A DNA stretch of 64,000 nt from Gymnopus androsaceus JB14. Lineage: Eukaryota > Basidiomycota > Agaricomycetes > Agaricales > Omphalotaceae. A program made the translations under genes and the position numbers. The first letter of the stretch is position 1; each line of letters opens with the position of its first letter. The stretch spans positions 154,620 through 218,619 of the forward strand of contig ML769391.1 of assembly GCA_009733575.1 (NCBI GenBank), in the 5' to 3' direction. A model generated the notes under the pieces. It saw nothing but the letters and a program-made list of their open reading frames with translations, was not told the origin of the DNA and searched no databases. Below, one piece after another: positions 33,369 through 46,700 of the stretch.

Positions 33369-36300
33369 TACTACTTGTATTTAAACGGACCGTGGTACGC
33401 TACACCCTCACTTGCACAATGCAAACTCCAAATCCTCAGATCATTTCCCCATGCTAAGTATGAGTTAAGGTCCAGGCACATATTACAAAATTGGACTCAT
33501 TGACAGCTTTAGTTGAATATCATCCAAATTTTTCAAGCAGTCTGCAGCCCTATTTTGATCCCCAATTTTTTCAGACAGATTCTTTGCATCTGTGAGCTTT
33601 TCTATAGCCTCAGGGTATTTTCCTTGCATGTGGTAGGTAGCTCCCAACTTTTTCAAGCAATATGCAACCCATGGTTGATTCCCAATCTTCTCAGACTGGG
33701 TTCTTGCATCTGTGAACTTTTCCATGGCCTGGGGATATTCTCCTTGATTGTAGTGAATATCTCCCAAACATGTAAGGCACTGTGCAGTCCCTAGCTGATC
33801 CCCAATCTTCTCCAACTGGGTTCTTGCATCTGTGAGCTTTTCCATGGCCTGGGGATATTCTCCTTGCATGTAGTGAATATCTCCTAAGCTTTGCAGGCAC
33901 TGTGCAGCCCCTAGCTGATGCCCAATCTTCTCAAACTGGGATCTTGCATCTGTGAGCTTTTCCATGGCCTGGGGATATTCTCCTTGCATGTAGTGAATAT
34001 TTCCTAAGCTTTGCAGGCACTGTGCAGCCCCTAGCTGATCCCCAATCTTCTCGAACTGGATTTCTGCATTTGTGAGCTTTTCCATGGCTTGGGGATATTC
34101 TCCTTGCATGCAGTGAATATCTCCCAAACTTCTCAGGCACTGTGCAGCCCCTAGTTGATACCCAATTTTCTCGAACTGGATTTTTGCATTTGTGAGCTTT
34201 TCCATGGCCTGGGGATATTCTCCTCGGTTGCAGTGAATATCTCCTAACTTTTGCAGGCACTGTGCAGCCCCTAGTTGATCCCCAATTTTCTCAAACTGGG
34301 ATCTTGCATCTATGAGCTTTTCCATGGCCTGGGGATAGTCTCCTTGCATGTAGTGAATATTTCCCAAGCTTTGCAGGCACTGTGCAGCCCCTAGTTGATC
34401 CCCAATCTTCTCAAACTGGGTTCTTGCATCTGTGAGCTTTTCCATGGCCTGGGGATATTCTCCTCGCATGTAGTGAATATCTTCTAAGCTTTGCAGGCAC
34501 TGTGCAGCCCCTAGCTGATCCCCAATGTCCTCAAACCGGGTTCTGGCATCTGTGAGCTTTTCTATGGCCTGGGGATATTCATTTTGTATGCAGTGGACTT
34601 CTCCTAACCAGCGCAAGCACTCTGTAGTGTCTAGCTGATTTCCAATGTTCTCAAACTGGGTTTTGGCATTTGTGAGCTTTTCTATGGTCTGAGGATATTA
34701 ATTTTGCCTGTAGTAAGTTACTCCCATTTCCTTATCACATTTTGCCGATATCTCTGCTTCATTTTTCCAGCTCTTTTGAGCTTCATTTGGAAAATGTCTC
34801 CTCTTGCTCTTGATATCTCCAACTGTGGCCTCTATTTTCTGAATTTCCAATATTGCCTGCTTATGGTATCCCATCCATCGCATTATTCCTGCCTTCAGAA
34901 ATCTGATGTTAATGTGCTCTTGCTGTTCATCATTCCACTCCTGAGTCAATGCTTTTTCAAGCATGGGTAAAGTCTGGGGACAGAATTTGGAGAATTCAGC
35001 AAAGCAATATATGGCTTCTAAATGTGCTTGCTGAGGAGCTATCTCAAATTGCCTAGTGAAAATTGTTGAAATGTTGGCAGTATGCACCTCAAGTATGTCC
35101 TGAGCTTCTAGTTTGCTTTGAGGCAGATTCTGCAGGAGCTGGACATAAAAACTGCGGATTTGATCTAAATGATGTTGTGTAACTGGATGTTTAGTCTGAA
35201 CATATTCCCGAATGGGTGATAACATTCTCAGTGATGTGCTCTTTTCATAGATCAATCCTGAATCAATCATAGTTAATATTGTCATTTCAAGATTATTTCC
35301 AATGTCTGGAGACAACTGAGACAAATTCAATGTCCAGAATGGCACTCCATTTGGCAAATATGCTAGCAATGGAAGAATCCTTACAGATCCTGAATCTTGA
35401 GATGCCAGCATGTTTAAGGACAGATCAATTGAAGTATTCATACTTGTGAGTCGGCTGTCTTGATTTTCATTTCTCAGCATATCTGTCTTGCTTTTTGCCC
35501 AGTTCTTTATCAGGACTTCCAATGGCAGTCTCTTTGACAGCTGAGCCATCAGGAAGACTGCCAGGGGCAATTTAGTAGGACATCTAGCTCTTCAGACTCC
35601 TTTGTAGCTGGTGAAATTGAGAGAAAAGCCTCTCTAGCTGCTCTCAATGTAAGTGGTGGCAATCCAGATTTTCCACCAAGCTTGTCCCATTCAATATCCC
35701 CCGCTGCTTTTCCTCCTCTCATTGTTAAGATGATTGAGACCTTCCCCTGATCATGTATCTCTTCAATAAGATTCTGAACAGCTTTTTGGTTTTTGGAGGA
35801 ATGCCATGGTGTTTCAAAGTTGTCTAACACAAGAAGTATTGGCTCTTGAGATGACTGCAGATATGCTTCCAAGATTTCATATCCATCTTTTCCCTCAGAG
35901 ATGGATATCTTCAAAATCTGAAGTAGTCCTTGGATGAGAGAAGGAGCATCTGGCAGGACCTCACAAGGAAGAAAGTATCTTTTCTCTTGGAACTTTTTCC
36001 TCACATCTGCATGTTCCATAACATGCAGTGCCAATGAAGTTTTTCCCATTCCTCCAGCACCTAAGATGGCCAAATAGGCCTGATCCCTTTTGCATAACAT
36101 CTCAACACCTTCTGTTACCAGGTTATCTCTGCCAGTAAAGACCCGAGGGGCAGTGGGTGTAGCCAGCTTGATGTTCCTGTATGGCAAGGTGACTATTTCA
36201 ATTCTGAGATGAAGGGGGATCACATACTCATAAGTAATTGTTGCACTCTGAACAGGGACTTGTGAGTTTTAAAATTTCAAATTTTTGGATATTACTCTAC

Positions 36301-36806
36301 CTGTCTGCTCTCTCCCCCAGCAAATACCATATTATGTGTTTCAATACCAAATTGCAGCTATGGGACTATGGTTTGAATGAACATAACAATGCCTAATATA
36401 ACAATGCTTACACCGGGGGCATTCTGCGGGGCACCTTGAAACTAGGTGCTTCCTATTCATTATGAAGTTCACTTTGAAAGGCACTTGGGTCAAATGCCCA
36501 TGATGTCATTTGTATTTAATCTAACTTAACGCCAGAAGTCCACGGCACAGGCCGATTGCTGATATAGTCCCACGCTAGGTGAGGGTATCAAAAAGGAAGG
36601 AGTCCAGCCCAGGGTCCATCGGCAAAAGACTTGCCGCTGTGATTTCGCCGCAGTGCCACCGTCTGACAACACTAGAAATTCAGTGCGTTCTTCCAATCCC
36701 TCGACGTCGCGTTGTTGTGTCTGACTGATGCGACCTTCGACACACACTCACTTCTCAACAACGTTATTCATCACCTGTACATAATGTCCATAACATCCAT
36801 ACCGAT

Positions 36807-37373
36807 ATGCCCAATCTTATTAACAACTCATCTAATGTTCATATGTCTCATTCTAATTCTCTGGGAACCTTCAATCTTGCAGATGCAACCCAAAAATTGA
36901 AGGACTGGATAGATCATTCCACTGGAAAATGTTTTGTGGAATGTCCGCATTGCAAAGAATCAATCAACCATAGCCGCAACCAGAAATATCTCCTGCAGTT
37001 GAATACTCACTTTAAAAAATGTCCAAATTGCAGTAAACAGGCTCAATTTTATTTCCATTATCTATTAAAGATACTTATGGTATTCTCAGTATCATCCTCT
37101 GATACATTTTTGCAATCTGTTTCTTCATTTCACATTCACAGTACATCACCAAAGGTTCCTTGTACTGGCTTTATATTCCCTTGGAATCTCGGCTCGCCTT
37201 ACACCACCTATCCCTTTCCCACTCATGGCGGAAATGTCTTTGCTCCAGGCTTCAAGCTTGAAACAGTCAATGAAATCAGGTCCATGATCATAGTATGCTT
37301 ACTTTTGTGCTTGGAGCATGCTTATGAAGGGGAGAATCCTTATGAGCATGCAGTATACTTGGGCCGAAGGTAG
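36807..37373 (+). CDS. Cys-rich zinc-finger-like ORF in left arm of palindromic element
   Basis: 188 codons, start MPNLINNSSNVHMSHS. The centre has CPHCKESINH followed by a KKCPNCSK motif, a plausible zinc-binding finger of C2HC or C2H2 type. The identical ORF on the minus strand of the right arm (38331-38897) differs by one residue (P/L). Function unknown; a DNA-binding part of a transposon protein is a guess. It may be a partial exon, as no downstream domain is recognised. Confidence 0.4.
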   Translation: MPNLINNSSNVHMSHSNSLGTFNLADATQKLKDWIDHSTGKCFVECPHCKESINHSRNQKYLLQLNTHFKKCPNCSKQAQFYFHYLLKILMVFSVSSSDTFLQSVSSFHIHSTSPKVPCTGFIFPWNLGSPYTTYPFPTHGGNVFAPGFKLETVNEIRSMIIVCLLLCLEHAYEGENPYEHAVYLGRR

Positions 37374-38330
37374 AGGTGGTATTGGAACCAGCAAGGGAGG
37401 GCCCGGGATCAAAAAGAACCGGTGCTTTGAGCCATAAGCAGTTACGTGAACACTTGGATCAGGCAAATGCAAGCCTGAAGGAAGCTAGACTTGCAATAAG
37501 TTCAATCCAAATCTTGCTTCACTAGTGGAATTTACTAACCAGTTCCGGTTTATAGTGCCTGAACCACATATGCAATGCTGCCCATGCCAAGGCAAAACTC
37601 AAGAAGTATGCTACTCTCCATACACTCATTACCATCAATGATATCCCTGCTTTACATCACATATTCCGCAATGCCAATACTCAGCAATGGTCAGTGTAAT
37701 TCTATGGTCACAATTACACGCCAGTCTGCTTATTTTGCATTGCATTATAGCATGGCACATCTTCTTTCTCACTCCAGCTACTGCTTCTGTGTTACTGTGC
37801 TCCCTCTGCAAGCCCTCCCCTTGTGCCTTTGTCTGCTTGGTCAAGGGTTGACCAAACTTGGATATTAAATCACTTCAGCATGCAAGCACCCTCAAGATGC
37901 AAGTGCAAGGCTTGATGAGGCACTTCACGTTGATACCAGACTGATGTGCCATGCTATAATGCAATGCAAAATAAGCAGACTGGCTTGTAATTGTGACCAT
38001 AGAATTACACTGACCATTGCTGAGTATTGGCATTGCGGAATATGTGATGTAAAGCAGGGATATCATTGATGGTAATGAGTGTATGGAGAGTAGCATACTT
38101 CTTGAGTTTTGCCTTGGCATGGGCAGCATTGCATATGTGGTTCAGGCACTATAAACCGGAACTGGTTAGTAAATTCCACTAGTGAAGCAAGATTTGGATT
38201 GAACTTATTGCAAGTCTAGCTTCCTTCAGGCTTGCATTTGCCTGATCCAAGTGTTCACGTAACTGCTTATGGCTCAAAGCACCGGTTCTTTTTGATCCCG
38301 GGCCCTCCCTTGCTGGTTCCAATACCACCT

Positions 38331-38897
38331 CTACCTTCGGCCCAAGTATACTGCATGCTCATAAGGATTCTCCCCTTCATAAGCATGCTCCAAGCACAAA
38401 AGTAAGCATACTATGATCATGGACCTGATTTCATTGACTGTTTCAAGCTTGAAGCCTGGAGCAAAGACATTTCCGCCATGAGTGGGAAAGGGATAGGTGG
38501 TGTAAGGCGAGCCGAGATTCCAAGGGAATATAAAGCCAGTACAAGGAACCTTTAGTGATGTACTGTGAATGTGAAATGAAGAAACAGATTGCAAAAATGT
38601 ATCAGAGGATGATACTGAGAATACCATAAGTATCTTTAATAGATAATGGAAATAAAATTGAGCCTGTTTACTGCAATTTGGACATTTTTTAAAGTGAGTA
38701 TTCAACTGCAGGAGATATTTCTGGTTGCGGCTATGGTTGATTGATTCTTTGCAATGCGGACATTCCACAAAACATTTTCCAGTGGAATGATCTATCCAGT
38801 CCTTCAATTTTTGGGTTGCATCTGCAAGATTGAAGGTTCCCAGAGAATTAGAATGAGACATATGAACATTAGATGAGTTGTTAATAAGATTGGGCAT
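38331..38897 (-). CDS. Cys-rich zinc-finger-like ORF in right arm (mirror copy)
   Basis: Inverted duplicate of the ORF at 36807-37373, 188 codons with one amino-acid difference. It is kept open only because the two arms are almost identical, so open length is weak evidence of selection. Confidence 0.4.
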   Translation of the reverse strand: MPNLINNSSNVHMSHSNSLGTFNLADATQKLKDWIDHSTGKCFVECPHCKESINHSRNQKYLLQLNTHFKKCPNCSKQAQFYFHYLLKILMVFSVSSSDTFLQSVSSFHIHSTSLKVPCTGFIFPWNLGSPYTTYPFPTHGGNVFAPGFKLETVNEIRSMIIVCLLLCLEHAYEGENPYEHAVYLGRR

Positions 38898-40039
38898 ATC
38901 GGTATGGATGTTATGGACATTATGTACAGGTGATGAATAACGTTGTTGAGAAGTGAGTGTGTGTCGAAGGTCGCATCAGTCAGACACAACAACGCGACGT
39001 CGAGGGATTGGAAGAACGCACTGAATTTCTAGTGTTGTCAGACGGTGGCACTGCGGCGAAATCACAGCGGCAAGTCTTTTGCCGATGGACCCTGGGCTGG
39101 ACTCCTTCCTTTTTGATACCCTCACCTAGCGTGGGACTATATCAGCAATCGGCCTGTGCCGTGGACTTCTGGTGCTAAGTTAGATTAAATACAAATGACA
39201 TCATGGGCATTTGACCCAAGTGCCTTTCAAAGTGAACTTCATAATGAATAGGAAGCACCTAGTTTCAAGGTGCCCCGCAGAATGCCCCTGGTGTTACATT
39301 CAATGATGCAATGAACCTGTCACTTTTTTCCTTAAATCCTGTAAGAACCTTTCCATCCTGTTCAGCATGCCAAAAGGCCTTTAGTGTGGTACGTTGAGCA
39401 AGCTTCTCCAGATTTTTTTGAATATCCTCAAGATCTCTAATTTTTTCAATTTAGTATCACCAATGCTTGAATATCAAATAGAAATAATTACTGCTGGAAC
39501 ACCTTAATATCTTGAAATAATTCATCATTCATTTGTTTGCCACCAACTGTTGGTAAAATTCTCTTCAGAATTCGCAGGAGATGAGTTGTAGTCTGAGAAA
39601 ATTCCTTGATGTCCTCTGCATTTTCTGCCTTTTTCTAAACAGCTTTCAGCATAAATCCTCAATTGTTGTCCTACCATGAATATACCTCAATTATCTCAAC
39701 TATCACCTTCACTATCTCTGCACTCTTTGAGAGTGGAGGGAATCCTGCTATCTCTGCACTGCTGGAAAGTGCACTGAGGCCCACCTTGAGGTGACTCAAA
39801 TCGACACCTGATGGGATAGTGCTGGTCTCCTTGTCCTTGTGAGTGGCCAAGCTACCCAAACGAGTTTTAAACTTTGCTATAAGCTTTGGCATTCTTGGGT
39901 ATTGATTGGTGGTGGACACGTAGATGCTGATGATGGGGGTTTTGGTTCGAGAACGTAAATCGATGCGCACGACAAAGATGGCATGAGGCTGGGCATGAGG
40001 CTTGATTGCGTCGGTGGTATCATGTGACATGAACTAGTT

Positions 40040-41400
40040 CTCCGAACGAGAACAGGACGACATTCTTCCTCCTCCTCTCTCTTGAACCTCTTCTCTTTTC
40101 TTCACTCCTCCAGCTAGACTATGCGCACTGATATGAACTGGAGTTGGAGTTGATTCGAACTCCTATGAAAGCCGAGAGGCCGAACGTTGAAGGGAAGGAT
40201 AACAACTACTACGAACCAGGTACGTGCATAGTAATCACATTTTCTTGGTTCACTCATTATAACTGAAGATGAACGTTATTAATATATATCTATATATCCC
40301 GTCTAGCACGACTGACCGCTAGACGACTCGATGACCTGATTTACTGTTAGCCCGACGTGAAACAGAATCAGACAGATGGACTCTGCAACAACTCGAGCAT
40401 TGGATCATTCTCCTCCAGCGTGGGTAACAGGACAACGAAGACATCGAATAACGTGTCTCCGGAATCCGTACCATAACCTCTTCTCTCTGGCCACGGCCTT
40501 CCGCGTACCCTCAACTACGACTGCACCTCTGCAAGGCGAAGCTCGAACCAGGCTCAGATTTCCGAGACGAAAACGACTGATGAAAGCAGGCGCGCACCCT
40601 TGTCGCGTTGTTTTGTCGTCATGTAAGTGACCTTTCGTCGTGAACCCTTTGTCTTCTTCCCATCTTTCGACAGCGGAAGCCGTATCTGGGCCTGAAGGCG
40701 TATATGCTTTGGGACTGTGACTGGAATTGAATCAGTATGATTATTCGAATTCGGCGATGAAGAGTACACAGACACCGTGACAGGCATAGACGTCTCAGTA
40801 GGAGTTGGCGTTAACACTCCCGGTGGTACAACACCTGCAGCTACGGGGACTGGGACTAGAACGGGAGATGCAGCTACTGGTTCTGATACGTGAATGGAGA
40901 CAGCGACTGGTACGGATGCTGTAACGGGACAGACACAGCGACAGGGACTGGGACGGATACCGGTACAGCGATACAGCTACAGGGACGAATACGACGCCAA
41001 AGGAATCTTCTCCACTCGCAGATCGTAGTAGCACTGCTGGCTCCATTGGTCGAGATCTCGGCTCCGCATCCCCTCCTCCCACCTCCCCAACTACCCTAAC
41101 ACAACCAAAAAACTGGCTCGAGCGGAGTCCCTGAAACGCCGCCTTCTCTTTACCTCCCTTAGGCCTCGCTTCGAGTACTAGCTCTACTGCGAGTGCTGGT
41201 CCATCGCATCCGCCATCGGCGTTCGTTGCTTCGTCGTCGTCACTAGCCAATGCGTTTGGTACTGGAGGGTCAGAGCGGATGACACCAACACAAAAACATA
41301 TATTCTGGGGAGAGTTACCCAAACCTCCTGGTATGAAAGGAGGGTCGAGGCCGGGCAGCAGACAGGGTCGAATCCGTAACCTTGTACGCGTTCCTCATAC
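40040..41400. other. Unique segment between amplified units, no clear gene
   Basis: This stretch does not match the other units. A Ser/Arg/Gly-rich open frame (40795-41322, minus) overlaps a simple-sequence tract of GGGAC/GGTAC repeats (about 40840-40990) and is probably not a real protein. A possible spliced gene starting near 40376 (+) could not be supported. Confidence 0.35.
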
Positions 41401-41691
41401 TTTTAACCACTACGAAGCCCAAGTCCAACAGGTAAATTTTTTCATACTTCCTTTCGCTCATGATGCTTTTCAATTTATCTACATTGTCCGATTTGTGACG
41501 AGAATTATCATCCTGAAGCCCTTCTTTTCTGTCGCTTTAGCATTCATGCAACTTACTACCTATTTTTTTTCTGCTAGTTGGGATTGGCTTTACAGTCCTT
41601 CATTGGACATTTGGAATACCCAGTACATTATTTCTTATTCAATCAGCTCCAACCTGATATATTTGTATTCGATACTTAGAATGATGCAGCC

Positions 41692-43527
41692 ATGAATTTT
41701 TACTTTAGGTTTTCGATCGCCTCGATGCCAAAAAGGGATCTATCAAAGGTCTTATATCCACTATCGCTGAAAAGGACAGAAAACGAACTTCTGCGCTCGT
41801 CATTCAGACGTTAAAATGTGAGGAAACAGTCCCTTCCGAAACGTAGCGACGATTGTTGAAAGATGATTATTTGCAGACAAGCCTGTGCTAATAGATATCA
41901 TTGAGCACGCCAAGCTCCTGCAAGAGGAACGCAAAAAGCTCACGTCTTTGAATCTGGCTCTTGTACTTGTCCGTGACGTTCTCTTCTCTAGTGGAATTCA
42001 GGCTGGAGATGGACCCATTAAGCAAACAGTTCTTTGTCATAAAACGAGGCTGTCTGGTGAACTGCAAAAGCTCAAGATAAAGCATGGGGTTAAACCTAAC
42101 GAAGAACTCGCCCAGACTGGGGATAGCAGGTGAGCTTCCAACTTGTCAATATGATCTTAATTTAACGAACACGTTCTATAGCTCAGATTCCTCGATATGT
42201 TCGCATTAATACTGAGCTATGGTCTGTCGAGGATGCAATTCAACATTTCGTATCAAAGAGTCCTCACTTTTTCTAGTTTGACCTTGTACTGACTTATCTA
42301 CACGTAGGGCGTCGAAAAAGGAGTTTTCAAAAGACGAACACATCCCAGCGTTACTGTTATTCCACCCTCAAGTATCCTTCCAGGATGAAGAAGCATACAA
42401 GACGGGAAAAGTTATTCTTCAAGACAAAGCTTCATGTTTTCCTGCTGTCGTTCTTAATCCTCCTGCATCTGCGGACAGCGCAGTGATAGATGCCACCTCC
42501 GCACCAGGCAATAAAACCTCACATCTAAGCACACTCATATGCAATTTGGGAACGGTACGTCTCAAACAAGTAACGTTCATCCGCACCGTTTTGAAACATA
42601 CACTGTCACAGCTCTTCGCCTTTGAAAGGGACCGCAAAAGTTTTTCGACTCTGCAGAAGATGTTCTCCAAAGCCAAATGTAAGAATGTGGAACCTATCAA
42701 TGCGGATTTTCTTGCGGTCAATCCTATGGATTCCAAGTATTCCAAAGTGACGCATATGTGAGCTTTCAAGTTCTTTTAGTAGCTGACTCGGCAGCTCATC
42801 GAAATAGCCTTCTGGACCCTTCTTGTAGTGGATCAGGTATTGTTAACCGTCTGGATTATCTTGTCGAGTCTGGTGAGTTTATTTGCTTTTCTCAGCGGCT
42901 CGTTAATCACTTGGGTACCTAGAACAAGAAGTCGACTCGGTTCAAGAGGATCGACTGAATAAAATAGCCGCTTTTCAGTTGATGATGATCAACCACGCAA
43001 TGGAGTGTAGGTTAATCGCATTCGTCGTCCAAGAATACTTCTTAAAATATCTTTACAGTTTTTTCAGTTCAACGGATAGTCTACTCCACATGCTCCATAC
43101 ATGCCATCGAAGACGAGCACGTCGTTCGCGCAGCACTTGAATCTGCCGAGGCGCTTTCCGCAAACTTCAACCTCGCGCCCCCAAGCCAAGTCCTACCGCA
43201 ATGGAAGGGTCGTGGATATGCTAATGAGATGCACGATCCCAGTACGTCTAATTCAACTTGTCCCTTATTACTGTAACACGAAATCATGCAGCATCTGTTG
43301 TACGCTGCTTACCGGGCGAAGATGCGACCAATGGGTTCTTGGTGTCTTGTTTCGTCCGAGAGTAGGAGCAGGTTCCTAAGGGATGTCGAAAACGGAAGAT
43401 TGAGGATCTGAGCGAAGAGGACGAGGAGGAAATGGCCAACCCCGAGACAGTGTCAGGGGGAAAGAAGAAGAAAAGGAAGAAAAAGAAAACAAAGTCAAAG
43501 TCGAAAGTAATTAATGTTACCTTATGA
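41692..43527 (+). pseudogene. NSUN5-like methyltransferase pseudogene, copy 3
   Basis: Co-linear with copy 1 but without mobile insertions. The ATG is kept, but a ~10-bp deletion in the first exon (after MNFYF) shifts frame, the exon 2 donor region has lost bases (AGCAGGTGAG), and about 30 bp with the exon 3 donor are missing near 42255. CpG sites are better kept than in copy 2. The catalytic CSGSG and TCS regions are still readable. Confidence 0.88.
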
Positions 43528-43738
43528 TTGGGATTTTTCTTAGAATGCTTTTTTGAAGAGATACCAAGGGGGAGATTGAGGGAGACATAATTGGAAGAAA
43601 AAAATAATAGATTAATTGTTGCACACTACTACTTGTATTTGAAATGGGCCATGGTATGATACACCCTCACTTGCATAATGCAAACTCCAAATCCACAGAT
43701 CCTTTCCCCATAAGTATAAGTTGAGGCCAAGGCACATA

Positions 43739-46700
43739 CTACAAAGTTGGACTCATTGACAGCTTTAGCTGAATATAATCCAAACTTTCCAAGCACTCTG
43801 CAGCCCTATTTTGATTCCCAATTTTTTCAAACAGATTCTTTGCATTGGTGAGCTTTTCTATAGCCTCTGGGTATTCACATTGCATGTAGTGGGTATCTCC
43901 CAAACTTTGCAGACAACATGCAGCCCACAGCTGATTCCCAATCTTCTCAAACTGGGTTCTTGCATCTGTGAACTTTTCCATGGCCTGGGGATATTCTCCT
44001 TGATCATAGTGAATATTTCCCAAACGTGTGAGGCACTGTGCAGCCCCTAGTTGATCCCCGATCTTCTCAAACTGGGATCTTGCATCTGTGAGCTTTTCCA
44101 TGGCACGGGGATATTCTCCTTGCATGTAGTGAACATCTCCCAAACTTCTCAGGCACTGTGCAGCCCCTAGCTGATGCCCAATCTTCTCAAACTGGATTTT
44201 TGCATTTGTGAGCTTTTCCATGGCACGGGGATATTCCCCTTGCATGTAGTGAACATCTCCCAAGCTTCTCAGGCACTGTGCAGCCCCTAGCTGATCCCCA
44301 ATTTTCTCAAACTGGATTTTTGCATCTGTGAGCTTTTCTATAGCCTGAGGATATTCACCTCGCATGTAGTGAATATGTCCTAAGCTTCCCAGGCACTGTG
44401 CAGCCCCTAGCTGATCTCCAATCTTTTCAAACAGGGTTCTTGCATTTGTAAGCTTTTCCACGGCCTGGCTATATTCATTCTTCATAGAGTGAAGATCTCC
44501 CAAACGTTGCAGGCACTGTGTAGCCCCTCGATGATCCCCAATTTTGTCAAACTGGGTCCTGGCGTCTGTGAGCTTTTCTACGGCCTGAGAATATTGACTT
44601 TGTATGCAGTGGATTTCTCCTAACTTGTGCAAGCAGTCTGCAACACCTAGTTCATTTCCTATGTTCTCAAACTGGGTTTTGGCATCTGTGAACTTTTCTA
44701 CAGCCTGAGAATATTCACTTTGCCTGTAGTAAATTACTCCCATTTCCTTATCACATTTTGCCAAAATCTCTGCTTCAGTTTTCCAGCCATCTTGAGCTTC
44801 ATTTGGAAGATATCTCCTCCTGCTCTTGGCATCTCCAACTGTAGTCTCTATTTTCTGAATTTCCAATATTGCCTGCTTATGGTATCCCATCCATTGCATT
44901 ATTCTTGCCTTCAGAAATCTGATGTTAATGTGCTCTTGCTGTTCACCATTCCACTCCTGAGTCAATGCTTTTTCAAGTATGGGTAAAGTCTGGGGATAGA
45001 ATTTGGTGAATTTAGAAAAGCAATATATGGCTTCTAAATGTCCTTGCTGAGGAGCTGTCTCAGTGAAGATTGTTGAAATATTGGCAGTATGCACCTCAAG
45101 TATGTCCTGAGCTTCAAGTTTGCTTTGAGGTAGATTCTGCAGGAGCTGGACATAGAAACTGCTGATTTGATCTAAATGATGTTGTGTAACTGGGTATTTA
45201 GTCTGAACATATTCCCGAATGGGTGATAACATTCTCAGTGATGTGCTCTCTTCATAGATCAATCCTGAATCAATCATAGCTAATATGGTCATTTCAAGAT
45301 CATTTCCAATGTCTGGAGACAACTGAGGCAAATTCAATGTCCAGAATGGCACTCCATTTGGCAAATATGCTAGCAATGGAAGAATCCTTATAGATCCTGA
45401 CTCTTGAGATGCCAGCATGTTTAAGGACAGATCAATTGAAGTATTCATACTTGTGAGTCGGCTGTCTTGATTTTCATTTCTCAGCATATCTGTCTTGCTT
45501 TTTGCCCAGTTCTTAATCAGGACTTCTAATGGCAGTCTCTTTGACAGCTGAGCCATCAGGAAAACTGCCAGGGGCATGCAATCCAACTCATTCAGTAGGG
45601 CATCTAGCTCTTCAGACTCCTTTGTAGCTGGTGAAATTGAAAGAAAAGCCTCTCTAGCTGCTCTCAATGTAAGTGGTGGCAATCCAGATTTTCCACCAAG
45701 CTTGTCCCATTCAATATCCCCCACTGCTTTTCCTCCTCTCATTGTTAAGATGATTGAGACCTTCCCCTGATCATGTATCTTTTCAATAAGATTCTGAATA
45801 GCTTTTTGGTTTTCGGAGGAATACCATGGTGTTTCAAAGTTGTCCAACACAAGAAGTATTGGCTCTTGAGATGACTGTAGATATGATTCCAAGATTTCAT
45901 ATCCATCTTTTCCCTCTGAGATGGATATCTTCAAAATCTGAAGTAGTCCTTGGATGAGAGAAGGAGCATCTGGCAGGACCTCACAAGGAAGAAAGTATCT
46001 TTTCTCTTGGAACTTTTTCCTCACATCTGCATGTTCCATAACATGCAGTGCCAATGAAGTTTTTCCCATTCCTCCAGCACCCAAGATGGCTAAATGGGCC
46101 TGACCCTTTTTGCATAACATCTCAACACCTTCTGTTACCAGGTTATCTCTGCCAGTAAAGACCCGAGGGGCAGTGGGTGTAGCCAGCTTGATGTTCCTGT
46201 ATGGCAAGGTGACTATTCAAATTCTGAGATGAAAGGATATTACATACTCATAAGTCATTGTTGCATTCTGAACAGTGACTTGTGAGTTCAAAATTTCAAA
46301 ATTTTGGATAATACTCTACCTGTCTGCTCTCTCCCCCAGCTAATACCATATTGTGTGTTTCAATACCAAATTGCAGCTATGGGAATATGGTTTGAATGAA
46401 CATAACAATGCCTAATATAACAATGCTTACATTCAATGATGCAATAAACCTGTCACTTTTTTCCTTAAATCCTGTAAGAACCTTTCCATCCCGTTCAGCA
46501 TGCCAAAAAGCCTTTAGTGTGGTACGTTGAGCAAGCTTCTCCAGATTTTTTTGAATATCCTCAAGATCTCTAATTTCTCCAATTTAGTATCACTAACACT
46601 TGAATATCAAAAGAAATAATTACTGCTGGAACACCTCAATATCCTGAAACAACTCATCATTCATTTTTCTGCCACCAACTGTTGGTACAATTCTCTTCAG

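Larger units (their letters stand above)
36411..39293. mobile_element. 2.88-kb fold-back (palindromic) element with 1351-bp arms, TSD TTA
   Basis: The arms 36411-37761 and 37943-39293 are nearly perfect inverted copies (only a handful of differences seen) around a 181-bp spacer. Ends are CACCGGGGGCATTCTGCGGG and, inverted, CACCAGGGGCATTCTGCGGG. The flanks TTA (36408-36410 and 39294-39296) are a target duplication; copies A and C show the empty site. The 3-bp TTA duplication fits PIF/Harbinger- or CACTA-like transposition. Each arm carries the same Cys-rich ORF. Confidence 0.88.
33483..39892 (-). pseudogene. NLR-type STAND gene, copy B: 10 TPR units, split by the palindromic element
   Basis: Same order as copy A: N-terminal exon 39686-39892, NB-ARC (P-loop LGAGGMGKTSLALH near 36050), TPR array 33500-34720. 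A 2883-bp palindromic element (36411-39293) sits in intron 3, four bases from the donor. A 13-bp deletion near 35567 removes the ELDCMPL-type segment and shifts frame. A TAA codon at about 34698-34700 replaces the Glu of the QSEY/QDEY step before the TPRs. It has ten TPR units against eight in A and C. Not expected to make a full protein. Confidence 0.87.

Noticed and set aside
33691..34260. Short repetitive minus-strand frames over the TPR array (Arg/His/Lys-rich repeats)
   Set aside because: These are alternate-frame shadows of the 120-bp TPR repeat, which stays open in more than one frame because its period is a multiple of three.
36526..36747. 73-codon minus-strand frame in the palindrome, mirrored at 38957-39178
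   Set aside because: It is duplicated only because the arms are identical. There is no recognisable domain, and it lies just outside and opposite the Cys-rich ORF.
40795..41322. 175-codon Ser/Arg/Gly-rich minus-strand frame
   Set aside because: It overlaps a simple-sequence GGGAC/GGTAC tract, and the repetitive SLSLCLSRY-like stretch comes from the repeat itself.
46210..46250. A short intron rescuing the stop in NLR copy C
   Set aside because: The only possible GT-AG pair gives an intron of about 24 bp, too short for fungal splicing.
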